Part shown: piece after piece, positions 14,809 through 24,109 of the stretch
Layout: every line of letters begins with the position of its first letter
Numbering within the stretch: position 1 is the stretch's first letter
NCBI GenBank assembly: GCA_945863205.1
Contig: CAMAZK010000018.1
Coordinates: 1 to 36,237 of the forward strand
Reading direction: 5' to 3'
DNA from: Akkermansia muciniphila
GTDB lineage: Bacteria; Verrucomicrobiota; Verrucomicrobiia; Verrucomicrobiales; Verrucomicrobiaceae
Length of the DNA stretch: 36,237 nt
Position numbers and translations under genes: made by a program
The notes under the pieces: model-generated
Seen by the model: only the letters and a program-made list of their open reading frames with translations
Told to the model about the DNA's origin: nothing
Database searches by the model: none

Positions 14809-16283
14809 GCGTGTGCGGGAGCGTGTTCGTCATGATGGCTGTAGAGGAGCGTCGGGGCCGAACTGCGGCGACCGAGACCAACGACCATCAGCAAAAGGTG
14901 GAGCAGGAACATCAGGTTCGAGAAAGAGATCAGAGCCCAGGCGACCGCACGCGAGACGACGTAGGGGCGGGAATTGAGGACGTGATTCATGAAGTTCTGG
15001 TCCCAGTGCTCGGGGTTGTTCATGTCCGCACCCTGCTGCCAGCCGGCGACGAGACTCATGATAACGATGGTGCTGATCCCATAAACGGAGAACCAGAAGT
15101 GATTGCGGATGAGCCGCACGCTGAGCCACTCACAACCGGAAAGACGCGGCACGATGTAATAGATCGCACCAAACACGCTCATGCTGAAGAAGCCGTAGAG
15201 GCTCACCACCTGGAAGGAGTACCAGGACTGCGTGAACTGCAGACCGGAGCCCGTCCAGAAGGCTGAATTCATGGCCAGCACGAGACCGGAAACGGGGTAG
15301 AACAGGGCTCCGAAGAAGACAAAGCGCAGGGTCGGGCTGGTGGCGACGGCGCTGTGCTTGCCGAGGGCGGTGAGGTGGTGGTTGAGGCCGACAAGACCCA
15401 CGGGAATGAGCAACAGGACACCGGTGGCGGCACCGATGGCAGTCATCCAAGCGGGAAGCGGGCCGCCCATGTATTTCTGCATGCCCGTCCAACCGCCAAG
15501 GATGGCCAGGGTCCAAAAACCAGCACTCGCGAGCTGCGCCGAGGCGATAGGCTGACCTGTGATCTTCGGGATGAAATAGTAGGCGCAGCCGACCCCCACA
15601 GGCACGAAGAACAAGAGGATGACGGCATGAATGTACCACGCATCAATCCCGGCACCCAGCGCGCCGAGGCCCGGCAGGCAATGAAGAGCAACATTCGCAG
15701 TGATGAAGATCCACGGGAACCAGAAGCACGCGCCCAGGATGTACCAGGTGCTGACCATGAATCCTTCCGGACGGATGGCGCGGCCAAACATGCGGGCGAT
15801 GGGCCACGCATAGCAAAGGAAGCAGACGAGGAGGATCGGCCAAGTGAACTCCGGCATTTCGAGCCACTCGATCGAGGTGCTTTTGCCCATCAGCACGGCC
15901 AGAATGCCGACGGTGATGGTAATGTTCCAGAACACCCCGGCCGTGATCAGCAGGCTCTTGCCGCTCTTCAGTTCCTGCCCCGAACGGCGAGCCATGATCC
16001 ACAGCATCACCCCCAGCGCGGCCTGGACACCCCAGCCGTAAACCAGCGCATTGATGTGCGCAGGCTGGAGGCGTCCGTAGCTGATGTAGGGACAGCCATC
16101 AAGGAAAGAAGGCTCGACCAGTTTGATCGCGGCCAGCACGCCGAGGATCGTCGAGAGCATGAGCCAGAAGGCCCCGTTGGTGAAGAGGAACAGCACCGGC
16201 GCCTTCACCGACTTGTCGATCGCCGCGCGGCGAAGATTGTCGGCCTTGAGGTCCGTTTCAGATGTGTCTGGAGTGGTCTGCAT
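14805..16283 (-). CDS. CcoN-like haem-copper oxidase homologue lacking active-site ligands
   Basis: 492 residues, about 12 membrane helices, clearly of the cbb3 subunit I family (GRLQPAHINALVYGW, YIHAVILLFFVPVGVGCAYY, FGAIYYIVPRLSG). Aligned by these blocks to Pseudomonas CcoN, H76 (haem b, canonical H60) and H219 (CuB, canonical H207) remain. The CuB pair H257/H258 is replaced by Q269/K270 in GGWTGMQKYMGG. The cross-linked Tyr251 is Gly263. The haem ligands H347 and H349 are F357 and V359 in WYSFQVVSLYG. CuB, high-spin haem b3 and normal bis-His haem b therefore cannot form in the usual way. The frame is intact and the gene is coupled to its CcoO-like partner, so it appears to be maintained, presumably as a scaffold, quinone-binding or docking subunit. 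It cannot be expected to reduce oxygen or nitric oxide. Confidence 0.85.
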   Translation of the reverse strand: MQTTPDTSETDLKADNLRRAAIDKSVKAPVLFLFTNGAFWLMLSTILGVLAAIKLVEPSFLDGCPYISYGRLQPAHINALVYGWGVQAALGVMLWIMARRSGQELKSGKSLLITAGVFWNITITVGILAVLMGKSTSIEWLEMPEFTWPILLVCFLCYAWPIARMFGRAIRPEGFMVSTWYILGACFWFPWIFITANVALHCLPGLGALGAGIDAWYIHAVILLFFVPVGVGCAYYFIPKITGQPIASAQLASAGFWTLAILGGWTGMQKYMGGPLPAWMTAIGAATGVLLLIPVGLVGLNHHLTALGKHSAVATSPTLRFVFFGALFYPVSGLVLAMNSAFWTGSGLQFTQSWYSFQVVSLYGFFSMSVFGAIYYIVPRLSGCEWLSVRLIRNHFWFSVYGISTIVIMSLVAGWQQGADMNNPEHWDQNFMNHVLNSRPYVVSRAVAWALISFSNLMFLLHLLLMVVGLGRRSSAPTLLYSHHDEHAPAHA

Positions 16284-16286
16284 GAC

Positions 16287-16661
16287 TTACTTGGGCGAGG
16301 CTGGTGCGGCAGGGGCGGCCGGTGCAGGGGCGGCTGCAGCAGCTTGCTTCAATTGAGTGGGAGAGCCGGGAACGACCTGGGTGCTCGCGGCAGGCTTCTT
16401 GGACCCGAGGTCTGCGAGCGCCTTCTGGAAAACAGCCTGCTTTTTGGCGTCGTCGTCGAAGCCGAGCTTGGCGATGTTCTCGCTCTGGAGCTTGGTGATC
16501 TCTGCCGTGTTGGCGAGGCGTTCCGCCGCGCGTGGATCTTCACCGAGTTTGGGATCGGCGAAGGCCTGGAAAAAACTGAAGAGCACGGCGAAGCCAGCGA
16601 AGGCTCCCAGCACCCACAGGAAGGTGGCACCGGCTTTTTTGGATGGTTCGGGCTGCGACAT
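16287..16661 (-). CDS. Small membrane-anchored protein after actF
   Basis: 124 residues: a short basic N-terminus, one helix at about 12-35 (FLWVLGAFAGFAVLFSFFQAF), a charged region of about 65 residues predicted helical (RAAERLANTAEITKLQSENI), then an Ala/Pro-rich end. It has no Cys or haem motif. It is 20 bases after actF and 3 bases before the CcoN-like start. Its position suggests a small subunit of ACIII or a linker between ACIII and the pseudo-cbb3 proteins. No family is recognised. Confidence 0.65.
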   Translation of the reverse strand: MSQPEPSKKAGATFLWVLGAFAGFAVLFSFFQAFADPKLGEDPRAAERLANTAEITKLQSENIAKLGFDDDAKKQAVFQKALADLGSKKPAASTQVVPGSPTQLKQAAAAAPAPAAPAAPASPK

Positions 16662-16681
16662 GGAGAAAATCGGGGATCAGG

Positions 16682-18019
16682 TCAGTTGATGACGTTCACA
16701 GATTCGATGAGGCGCGGGTCGCGCCACGGATAGAGGCTGTATTTGGAAAGACCGCGCAGGTAAAGGAAGCCCATCGTGCCAAAGACACCGCAAAGAGCCG
16801 CCACATCCTGGAACCACGCACGATCCACCCAGACACCGACACCAAGCGACGGTCCACGCTCTGGGATGACGTTCCAGTAGATGTCCACCAGGTGCATGAA
16901 CAAGATCCAGATACAGACGCCGGCGACCACCGCAGGCCTCTTTTTCCGCTGCTGGGAGAGAAGCAGAAGGAAGGGTGCAACGAAATGACCCACAACGATA
17001 AACATCGAAACCCAGCGCCAAGCCTCCGTGTTGCGGATGAGGTAGAAGCGGGTTTCCTCAGTGATGTTCGCATACCAGATCAGGAAATACTGGCTGAAGG
17101 CGATGTAGGCCCAGAAAACCGTAAAGGCAAAGAGCAGCTTGCCCATCAAGTGGTAGTGCTCGTCGGTGACGACTTTCTGCAAGTAACCCATGCTTCGCAG
17201 CCAGGTGACCAACAGGATGGTCAGGCCCATCGAAGCCCACGCGCAGCCCGCGAAGATGTAAACGCCCCACATGGTGGAGAACCACAGATAATCGAGCCCG
17301 ACGAGCCAGTCATAGGCCGCGAAGGTGACGGCTAGCGCGTAAAAAAGCAGCCAGCGGCAGGAAAACAGACGAGCGGAGATGGTGTGCTTGATGTCACCGT
17401 CCTGTTCCTGTTTGAGCGACTTTCCGCGCAGGGTGCGCGCGATGTGCCATAGGACGAGGAAATACAGAAAGAAGCGGGTGTACCAAGAGAAGGCGGTGTT
17501 CAGGTTCATGTACCCGAATTTCGCAACCAGAACGTGCAGATGTGGGTTGGCCGCCAGCCCTTGTTCGAGGTCCCCCTCCGTGACGAGGTGGTGCATGGCC
17601 TCATCGACCGGAATGTGATGATGCTCCGCCAGCTTCGCCGCATGGTCGTGATGCCCCATCCACTCGTACAGCGGCCGATTGACGGACGGCAGCAACAGCG
17701 GGAGGGCAAAGATCATCATCGGGATGATCATGTTTGCCAGATTTTCCCAGAGGCGACGAAGCACGACCCCCCAGCTCGAATTCGAGGCGCTGTGGAGCAG
17801 AATCCAGAAGCAGCCGCCCACCACGAAGGTGAAGGTGAAAAAGACCGCGAAGAGCCAGGAGTAGGCGAAGGTTTCGGTGCTGGCGAAGAAGTAATAGGCC
17901 GAGGCAGCCAGACCGAGCAGGCCGACTAGACCCAGCGCATTGATGAGCTTGGCGCCCTTGGCCGGTTCGAATTTTTCTCCGCCCTGGGGCAGATCGTTGA
18001 AGGTGACGTGGTGACTCAT
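16682..18019 (-). CDS. actF: Alternative complex III membrane subunit ActF
   Basis: 445 residues, about ten membrane helices, the second NrfD-related membrane subunit of ACIII. A His-rich loop (WMGHHDHAAKLAEHHHIPVD, about 120-139) lies between helices. The block FAAYDWLVGLDYLWFSTMWGVY is typical of ActF, and the end is YSLYPWRDPRLIESV. It binds no haem or cluster and packs against ActC in known structures. It is followed at 20 bases by a small membrane protein of unknown family. Assignment rests on its size, topology and place as the sixth gene of a canonical act order. Confidence 0.88.
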   Translation of the reverse strand: MSHHVTFNDLPQGGEKFEPAKGAKLINALGLVGLLGLAASAYYFFASTETFAYSWLFAVFFTFTFVVGGCFWILLHSASNSSWGVVLRRLWENLANMIIPMMIFALPLLLPSVNRPLYEWMGHHDHAAKLAEHHHIPVDEAMHHLVTEGDLEQGLAANPHLHVLVAKFGYMNLNTAFSWYTRFFLYFLVLWHIARTLRGKSLKQEQDGDIKHTISARLFSCRWLLFYALAVTFAAYDWLVGLDYLWFSTMWGVYIFAGCAWASMGLTILLVTWLRSMGYLQKVVTDEHYHLMGKLLFAFTVFWAYIAFSQYFLIWYANITEETRFYLIRNTEAWRWVSMFIVVGHFVAPFLLLLSQQRKKRPAVVAGVCIWILFMHLVDIYWNVIPERGPSLGVGVWVDRAWFQDVAALCGVFGTMGFLYLRGLSKYSLYPWRDPRLIESVNVIN

Positions 18020-18043
18020 GCCGTGATTCGCGTGATCGTGCCG

Positions 18044-18721
18044 TTACTGGAGGGTGACGCCGGCCTCTTTGGCGGCGAGTTGCAAGGAGCGGATGTAGGC
18101 CACGATGGCCCAGCGGTCGCGCACGGTGATGTTGCCGCCGTAGCCGCCCATCAGTCCCTTGCCGTTGGTGATGACATCAAAAATGGCCCCGTCAGCGCGG
18201 TAGGCGCCCGCATTCGCAGCATCAAGACTGCCCGGTTGCTGCAAATTGAAGGCTGTCATGATGCCATACTTTGAGGTGACACCCTTGCCATTGCCGGAGA
18301 CACCGTGACAGATCGCGCAATTGATGTTGTAGCGCTCCTCGCCACGCTTGAGGAAGCCGGCGTTGAAGACGGAAGGGTCACCGGTGATTTCGGTCGGAAG
18401 TCCGTCGCCGTAGAAATCACCCATCTTCCCGGTGTCGTAATAGCCGAGACCGTTGGTGAAACCAAAACGTGGAGGTTTGCCTCCCTTGGCCGCTGCTTTG
18501 GCGGGGATTTCAAAACCCATCGGCACCGTGCCCTTGACCGGCAGGCGTGCTCCACGACCGTCGGCGAAAAATTCGCTCGTGGCCTGGTACTTGACCTTCG
18601 CCTGATGGTCCATGTCCTGGAACACTTCGAGCGGGGGCAGCTCCGACTTGCTGCCGCGGAGTCCGAACGCGCTCACGATAATCGCGCCGACGAAAAGGTA
18701 GCTGAGAAAGAAGTACTTCAT
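18044..18721 (-). CDS. actE: Alternative complex III monohaem cytochrome ActE
   Basis: 225 residues with an N-terminal membrane anchor or signal (MKYFFLSYLFVGAIIVSAFG) and a cytochrome c domain: haem motif CAICH at 135-139, a probable axial Met in GLMGGYGGNI, and a C-terminal WAIVAYIRSLQ helix. ActE takes electrons from ActA's haems and hands them to the oxidase or to soluble carriers. Cys19-type lipidation, seen in some ActE proteins, is not evident here because the anchor has no lipobox cysteine. Confidence 0.88.
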   Translation of the reverse strand: MKYFFLSYLFVGAIIVSAFGLRGSKSELPPLEVFQDMDHQAKVKYQATSEFFADGRGARLPVKGTVPMGFEIPAKAAAKGGKPPRFGFTNGLGYYDTGKMGDFYGDGLPTEITGDPSVFNAGFLKRGEERYNINCAICHGVSGNGKGVTSKYGIMTAFNLQQPGSLDAANAGAYRADGAIFDVITNGKGLMGGYGGNITVRDRWAIVAYIRSLQLAAKEAGVTLQ

Positions 18722-18739
18722 GGTGGTGCTGTGCGCGGC

Positions 18740-19339
18740 TTAAAGCTCGTCCTCCACGAGTTCGATGTTTTTGCCGCCGGCTTTTTCGAGCAGGGCCTTG
18801 GTGTCCTCCTGGGAGAATTTGGGATCGCGGGCCTCGATGCAGACGAAGAATCCGTCATCGGAGAACTTCGGGAAGTTTTTGGAGGCGAAAAGCGGGTGGT
18901 TCCAGCGCGGAAGACCGATAAGCGCGAGCAAGCCGAACAGTGTGGTGAACGCGCTGAAGAGAATCGTCAATTCGAACATGACCGGGAAGAAGGCCGGCAG
19001 GGTCCAGATGTCGATCGGCTTCGCCTGCACAACGGTGGGATAGGTTTCCACGACCTTTTCGAGGAATCCGAGACCGATGCTGCTCCAGAAGTTGGTCTGG
19101 GTGACAGTCTGCAGGATGAAGGCGATGGTCGTCCCGGTGATGCCACCGCAGAAAACGAAAGCGGGCAGTTTGGAGCGCGGGTTCCCCATCGCTGTGTCCA
19201 TGCCATGGATCGGGAAAGGCGAATGAACGTCCCAGCGCTGGTAGCCGGCGTCACGCACATGCTCGGCGGCGTGATACAGGTCCTTCACGCTGTCAAATTC
19301 AGCGAGGTAGCCGTGGACTCGTTTGAGGGTGGTGCTCAC
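18740..19339 (-). CDS. actD: Alternative complex III subunit ActD (DUF3341)
   Basis: 199 residues beginning with GTG. The N-terminal segment (HGYLAEFDSVKDLYHAAEHV) and the following RWDVHSPFPIHGMD match the ActD/DUF3341 family. Two helices at about 58-80 and 113-142 form the membrane hairpin, and a ferredoxin-like cytoplasmic lobe follows. It is one of the conserved non-redox subunits of ACIII. The ATG-less start is supported because the conserved first strand begins eight codons later. Confidence 0.9.
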   Translation of the reverse strand: MSTTLKRVHGYLAEFDSVKDLYHAAEHVRDAGYQRWDVHSPFPIHGMDTAMGNPRSKLPAFVFCGGITGTTIAFILQTVTQTNFWSSIGLGFLEKVVETYPTVVQAKPIDIWTLPAFFPVMFELTILFSAFTTLFGLLALIGLPRWNHPLFASKNFPKFSDDGFFVCIEARDPKFSQEDTKALLEKAGGKNIELVEDEL

Positions 19340-19361
19340 AGTCGGGGGTGCGGTTTAAAAG

Positions 19362-20825
19362 TTAAGCGGCGGCGGGTTTCGGGACGTGGCGGTCCGCGTA
19401 GGCCATGAGGTCTTCCTCCTGGATGCCGGGCTCGGCGTGGTCGTCGTTGTGAGGATTCGACTGCGGCAGGACGCCCTTCACTTCACCGATGGCGATGACG
19501 GGCAGGAAGCGCAGGAAGAGCAGGAACAGCATCATGAAGAAGCCGAAGGTGCCGAGGAAGGTGTACTTATCGACCCAGGTAGCCTCATAGACGCCCCAGG
19601 AACCGGGGATCATGTGACGCTCAAGGGTGGTGGCGATGATGACGTAGCGCTCAAACCACATGCCAGCGTTCACGCACATGCAGACGAACATCACGACCCA
19701 CATATTGTGGCGGAAGGGGCGATACCAGAACAGCTGCGGCGCAAACACGTTGAAGCTGAACATGAAGTAGTAGGCCCAGGTGGAAGGACCGGTCAGCCCG
19801 CGGAGCGTGAAGGCGGCGGCTTCATACGGATTGCCCGAGTAATAGGCCACAAAGAGCTCCATGCAGTAGGCGTAGCCGACGATCGTGCCCGTGAGCAGGA
19901 TGATCTTTGCCATGTTGTCGATGTGCTTCGGCGTGATCAGATCGTCCAGTCCGTAAATGCGGCGGCAGGGGATCATCAGAGTCAGCACCATCGCGAAACC
20001 GCCGAAAATGGCGCCCGCCACGAAATACGGCGGGAAGATGGTCGTGTGCCAACCGGGAACCACGGACGTGGCGAAGTCAAAGGACACAACAGAGTGCACG
20101 GAGAGCACCAGCGGCGTCGAAAGCGCCGCCAAGAGCATGTAGGCCGTCTCGTAGTGACTCCAGTGCCGGTTTCCACCTCGCCAACCGAGCGAAAAGAGGC
20201 CGTAGAGCATCTTCTTCAGACCCGGACGGCAGCGGTCACGCAACGTCGCAAGGTCGGGCACCAGGCCAAGGAACCAGAAGACGAGAGAGACAGAGAAATA
20301 GGTCGAAACAGCGAAAACGTCCCAGAGCAGCGGCGACTTAAAGTTCTGCCAGATGGCATTGGCATTCGGAATCGGAGCCAGGAACCACACCATCCAGACA
20401 CGACCGACGTGGAAGGCCGGGAAAAGACCGGCGCACATCACGGCGAAGATCGTCATGGCTTCTGCAGCGCGGTTCACGGACGTGCGCCACCGCTGACGGG
20501 TCAAAAAGAGAATGGCGGAGATCAGAGTTCCCGCGTGACCGATACCGATCCAGAACACGAAGTTCGTGATGTCCCACGCCCATGCCACCGGCTGCTTCTG
20601 ACCCCAGACACCGACTCCGGTGGAGATGAGGTAGGCGAAGCAGAAAACCATCAGACCGGTCAGCAGGACCGATGGAATGAAAAGGAACCACCAAAGCGCT
20701 GGCTGCTTGTTTTCCACGATGCCGCAGATGCGGTTCGTGATCCACGAGTACGAGCGGTTGTTGAGAACCAACGGCTCACGGTCGAGGATGCGCGGGGTGT
20801 TCGATGCTGGGGCGGAGGCGTCCAT
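19362..20825 (-). CDS. actC: Alternative complex III quinol-binding subunit ActC (NrfD family)
   Basis: 487 residues, about ten helices, of the NrfD/PsrC family. Characteristic blocks are WGQKQPVAWAWDITNFVFWIG (third-helix region), HVGRVWMVWFLAPIPN, LSVHSVVSFDFATSVVPGWH and WFERYVIIATTL. ActC holds the quinol oxidation site next to ActB's clusters and is the best candidate for proton translocation in ACIII. The cytoplasmic C-terminus is acidic and His-rich. It is nine bases downstream of actB. Confidence 0.95.
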   Translation of the reverse strand: MDASAPASNTPRILDREPLVLNNRSYSWITNRICGIVENKQPALWWFLFIPSVLLTGLMVFCFAYLISTGVGVWGQKQPVAWAWDITNFVFWIGIGHAGTLISAILFLTRQRWRTSVNRAAEAMTIFAVMCAGLFPAFHVGRVWMVWFLAPIPNANAIWQNFKSPLLWDVFAVSTYFSVSLVFWFLGLVPDLATLRDRCRPGLKKMLYGLFSLGWRGGNRHWSHYETAYMLLAALSTPLVLSVHSVVSFDFATSVVPGWHTTIFPPYFVAGAIFGGFAMVLTLMIPCRRIYGLDDLITPKHIDNMAKIILLTGTIVGYAYCMELFVAYYSGNPYEAAAFTLRGLTGPSTWAYYFMFSFNVFAPQLFWYRPFRHNMWVVMFVCMCVNAGMWFERYVIIATTLERHMIPGSWGVYEATWVDKYTFLGTFGFFMMLFLLFLRFLPVIAIGEVKGVLPQSNPHNDDHAEPGIQEEDLMAYADRHVPKPAAA

Positions 20826-20834
20826 GAAACCGGA

Positions 20835-23800
20835 TTAGAATTGATTGTTGCTCCAAACGGCGATGTTCTCAGCGCCGGGCATGTCCATGTTCGGATTACG
20901 CAGACGGGCGAGGTAGCTCGTGCGCGGGCGGGTACCGATGTACTTGAGGACTTGATAGTCACGGGGCGAGGCCTTGGCCTTGACCACGGAGGACTTCTTG
21001 TCGGCGAGATCGCCAAACACGATCGCGTCGGCAGGGCAGGACTGTTGACATGCGGTTTTGACGCTGTCGGTCGGCACGCGGAAGTTCTTGGAGTCGCGCT
21101 GAACCTGCTTCTGCAGGATCTTGGCGCTCTCGATGCGCTGCACGCAGTAGGTGCATTTTTCGATGACACCGCGCATACGGACCGTGACGTTCGGGTTGCG
21201 CTGCAGGCGGAGGCTTTCGTCCTCCTTCTTGTCTCCGAGCGGTCCGGCGTAAAGATTGTTCACGGTGACGAGACCGGCGACCTTCTTGTCGATCAGCGGG
21301 TTGCGCTTGTTGTAGTCGAACCAGTTGAAGCGGCGGGCGGTGTAAGGGCAGTTATTGGCGCAGTAGCGCGTGCCGATGCAGCGGTTGTAGGCCATCGCGT
21401 TGAGCCCGTCCGTGGTGTGGACGGTGGCGTTCACCGGGCAGACCGTCTCGCAAGGAGCAGCTTCGCACTGCTGGCAGGCGAGCGGCTGGCTGACCATCTC
21501 GGCATTTTCGAGTTGTTCCGGTGTCGGATCGTCCTCCGCCCAGGTGCTCTGCTGAACGACTTCGTTCTTGCCCCACTTTGGCACCGCGAAATAGCGATCC
21601 ATGCGGATCCACTGCATGATGCGTCCCTTGCGGACCTGATCCTTGCCGACAACCGGGATGTTGTTCTCACTCTGGCAGGCGACGATGCAGGCGGTGCAGC
21701 CGATGCATTTGCTGAGGTCGATGACCATGCCCCACTGGTGCTGCTTCTCGTAGTCGAAGCCGGCGGGGTTTTCGTCCGACTTCACGCCGACTTGCCCCTT
21801 GTAAAAGGAGATGTTCTCCGGGATGTGGGAGTCCATTCCTGTCTTGCCTGCAAACTCAGGATCTTTGTTGAAAGTCTCAAGCGTGCCTTCGCGATAAACG
21901 GCACGACCTTCCATCGTGTTCTGGGACTGCGTGATGGCGAGTTCCGCCACGGCAGGCAGCACCTCAATCGTCGCGCCGGAAATGACGAACTCACCGGGAT
22001 TCTTGAGCAGGGCGTAGGTGTCCACGCCGCGGTCGCTGCCAACATCTCCCAGACCTTTCCGACCGTAGCCAAGCGGCAGGGTGATCGAGTTGGTGGCGTG
22101 GCCGGGAGCCTCAATGGCCGGGATTTCCACCTGGACACCGCCGGCTGAAATTTTGACGTGCTGTCCGTCCTGCAGCCCCAGGCGGCGGAAAGTGACGGAG
22201 CCGATCCAGGCGGCATTGTCCCAAGTGAGCTTAGTGACAGGATCCGGAGCTTCCTGAAGCCAGGCGTTGTTCGCGTAGCGACCGTCAAACACACTGGAGT
22301 CAGGCGCGAGCACGACCTCCAGCGCATCGTCCGAGGGAGCGGCGGCAGCCTTGGCCTTGGCAATAAAGTCGGCGCAGGCGGCGACATTCGGCGAGGCGGT
22401 GGCTTTCGGGTAGGCGGAACCATTCAGGAAACCGTCACGCAGGGTGAGGTTCCACTTGGTTTCATCCATCGCTCCAGCCACGGCGGCAAAGGTGTCACGC
22501 ACGGCTACGTGGGCAGCGTCATCCGGCGGAGCCGATCCATCAGCAGGGGCCTCGACAGGGCCGAGCTTCTTGCGGCCGAGCAGGGCGAGGAGCAGTTCGA
22601 TCTGGCTCGCTCCGTCGAAGAGCGGCGCGATCATCGGCTGAACGATGGAATAAACTCCATTTGCGGCCCGGGCGTCGCCCCAGGACTCAAGGTAGTGCGC
22701 GGCGGGTACGTGAAGGGCTGCAAGCTTGGCCGTCTGGTCGGCCAGCAGGCCCATGTGAACCAGCTTCACCTTTTTGTCGGCAACCAACTTGGCAAAGCCT
22801 TCGGCGTCCGGTGCATCGTAGTAAAGGCTGCCGGAGGTCAGGGAGATCAATGTCTTGATCTGTCCGCCGGAAACCGCCGCCTTCAGATCGGCGAAACCGC
22901 CGATTTCAGGAGCGGACTCTTCCTGAAGCAAATCAATCGTGGAACCGTAAGCGCCAAGAGCGCTGTTGATGGAAGCCACCAGAGCGTGGACTTCAGCGCC
23001 GTAGCGCGAGCCCGCGAGGACGACCGCCTTGCCCTTGTTGTCGATGAGGTCTCTCACCGCAGGGAGCAGCCAGTCTTTCAGACTCTGAGAAGCGGTAGCA
23101 GCCAGCGCTTTCGCGGAAGCATCACCGAGTTCGGAGGCAATAACGGCCGCAGCGACCGGGACGAGGCTCGCCGGGAGCGCCTTGCGGTGGTCCGCCATGC
23201 CGCCGGTGAGCGTGTAGCGGTTTTCGAGGACGTAGAGACGGTTCATGTCCGCCGCCTTGGCGTCCTTGGCGCGGTGCTTGGTGAACGCGGAAATTGGCTG
23301 GCCGGAGACGGGATCGAGCCCAAGGAAGTCGCAGTCGAGCGAGAGGATGCGCATCGCGGCGCCGAGGTTAACGAAGGGCTTCACACCTGCGCCAAACACC
23401 GCTTTGCCGACGGCTGCGGAGCCATCGGCGCTGGCGGCTTCGTAACTGAAGAGCTGAACCTTCGGAAAGGCGGCCTGCACTTCACCGAGAAGGCGCAGAA
23501 AGGTGGGCGAGGTGCTGGCACCGGTCACGATGCCCAAACCCGCACCTTTTTTCGCGTCAGCAGCCACGGCTGCGAGCAGTTCGTTGGCCTTCTCCCATGA
23601 GAGCTCCTTGCCCATTCCAAGCGCCTTCTGAGAGCGCGCCGGGTCATAGAGATCGAGGACGGAAGCTTGGGCAAAGCTGTCGATCCCCCCGCCAAGGGGA
23701 TGAAGCGGATTCCCGGTGACGTGTGTCGGACGGCCTTCATGCGTCGTGACAACGAGTGGCGTGGAGCCGCCGCTGCGCGGCATCGTTGTGGCATACATCA

Positions 23801-24083
23801 GGGCCTTGCCCGGCACCATCCATTCGACGTGCTGTGTGTATGGGAGAATGGTGGTCAGCGGGCGGCGGCAGCTCGCCAGACCCATCAGGCCGACGCTGGC
23901 ACCCATGATCTTCAAAAAATCACGGCGACCGTTCTCACGCTCTTCGTCCGTCAAGGTGTCACCTTCAGGGAACTCGCGCCCAAGATCCTTGAGAAAATTT
24001 TCACGACGCTCCAGTTCGGAGACACTGCGCCAGTAGCGCTTCGCGTTCTGCGGCTCCTCGGGATGCTTCCAAATTCGTTTCAT
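20835..24083 (-). CDS. actB: Alternative complex III iron-sulphur subunit ActB
   Basis: 1082 residues, a fusion of a molybdopterin-oxidoreductase-like domain and a ferredoxin domain, as in other ActB proteins. A Tat motif RRDFLKIMG begins at residue 53 and runs into a lipobox-like LASC (Cys72), so it may be a Tat-exported lipoprotein. The first domain (about 75-770) lacks an evident Mo-ligand motif; ActB in known structures carries no molybdenum cofactor. The ferredoxin part has CIGCTACIVAC (793-803), CQQCEAAPCETVC (870-882), CIGTRYCANNC (902-912) and CTYC plus CQQSC (977-1016). The Thr in CIGTRYC replaces a cysteine, fitting one [3Fe-4S] and three [4Fe-4S] clusters. It receives electrons from quinol bound at ActC. 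Confidence 0.95.
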   Translation of the reverse strand: MKRIWKHPEEPQNAKRYWRSVSELERRENFLKDLGREFPEGDTLTDEERENGRRDFLKIMGASVGLMGLASCRRPLTTILPYTQHVEWMVPGKALMYATTMPRSGGSTPLVVTTHEGRPTHVTGNPLHPLGGGIDSFAQASVLDLYDPARSQKALGMGKELSWEKANELLAAVAADAKKGAGLGIVTGASTSPTFLRLLGEVQAAFPKVQLFSYEAASADGSAAVGKAVFGAGVKPFVNLGAAMRILSLDCDFLGLDPVSGQPISAFTKHRAKDAKAADMNRLYVLENRYTLTGGMADHRKALPASLVPVAAAVIASELGDASAKALAATASQSLKDWLLPAVRDLIDNKGKAVVLAGSRYGAEVHALVASINSALGAYGSTIDLLQEESAPEIGGFADLKAAVSGGQIKTLISLTSGSLYYDAPDAEGFAKLVADKKVKLVHMGLLADQTAKLAALHVPAAHYLESWGDARAANGVYSIVQPMIAPLFDGASQIELLLALLGRKKLGPVEAPADGSAPPDDAAHVAVRDTFAAVAGAMDETKWNLTLRDGFLNGSAYPKATASPNVAACADFIAKAKAAAAPSDDALEVVLAPDSSVFDGRYANNAWLQEAPDPVTKLTWDNAAWIGSVTFRRLGLQDGQHVKISAGGVQVEIPAIEAPGHATNSITLPLGYGRKGLGDVGSDRGVDTYALLKNPGEFVISGATIEVLPAVAELAITQSQNTMEGRAVYREGTLETFNKDPEFAGKTGMDSHIPENISFYKGQVGVKSDENPAGFDYEKQHQWGMVIDLSKCIGCTACIVACQSENNIPVVGKDQVRKGRIMQWIRMDRYFAVPKWGKNEVVQQSTWAEDDPTPEQLENAEMVSQPLACQQCEAAPCETVCPVNATVHTTDGLNAMAYNRCIGTRYCANNCPYTARRFNWFDYNKRNPLIDKKVAGLVTVNNLYAGPLGDKKEDESLRLQRNPNVTVRMRGVIEKCTYCVQRIESAKILQKQVQRDSKNFRVPTDSVKTACQQSCPADAIVFGDLADKKSSVVKAKASPRDYQVLKYIGTRPRTSYLARLRNPNMDMPGAENIAVWSNNQF

Positions 24084-24109
24084 GTTTCGGGGAAAAGGGA
24101 GCGTGGGGT

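Noticed and set aside
14805..16283. Active cbb3 oxygen or nitric oxide reductase
   Set aside because: The CcoN fold and its CcoO partner suggested an active enzyme, but the CuB pair, the cross-link tyrosine and both TM10 haem histidines are missing, and no CcoP dihaem subunit is present.
19386..22148. 920-codon open frame on the plus strand opposite actC and actB
   Set aside because: Antisense shadow. ActC and the ActB ferredoxin domain on the minus strand carry all conserved motifs, while the plus-strand product is His/Arg/Glu-rich without domains.
20835..24083. Independent molybdenum-dependent oxidoreductase (formate dehydrogenase or nitrate reductase type)
   Set aside because: The fusion with a four-cluster ferredoxin domain including CIGTRYC, and the actA/actC neighbours, identify ActB, which is known not to carry a molybdenum cofactor.
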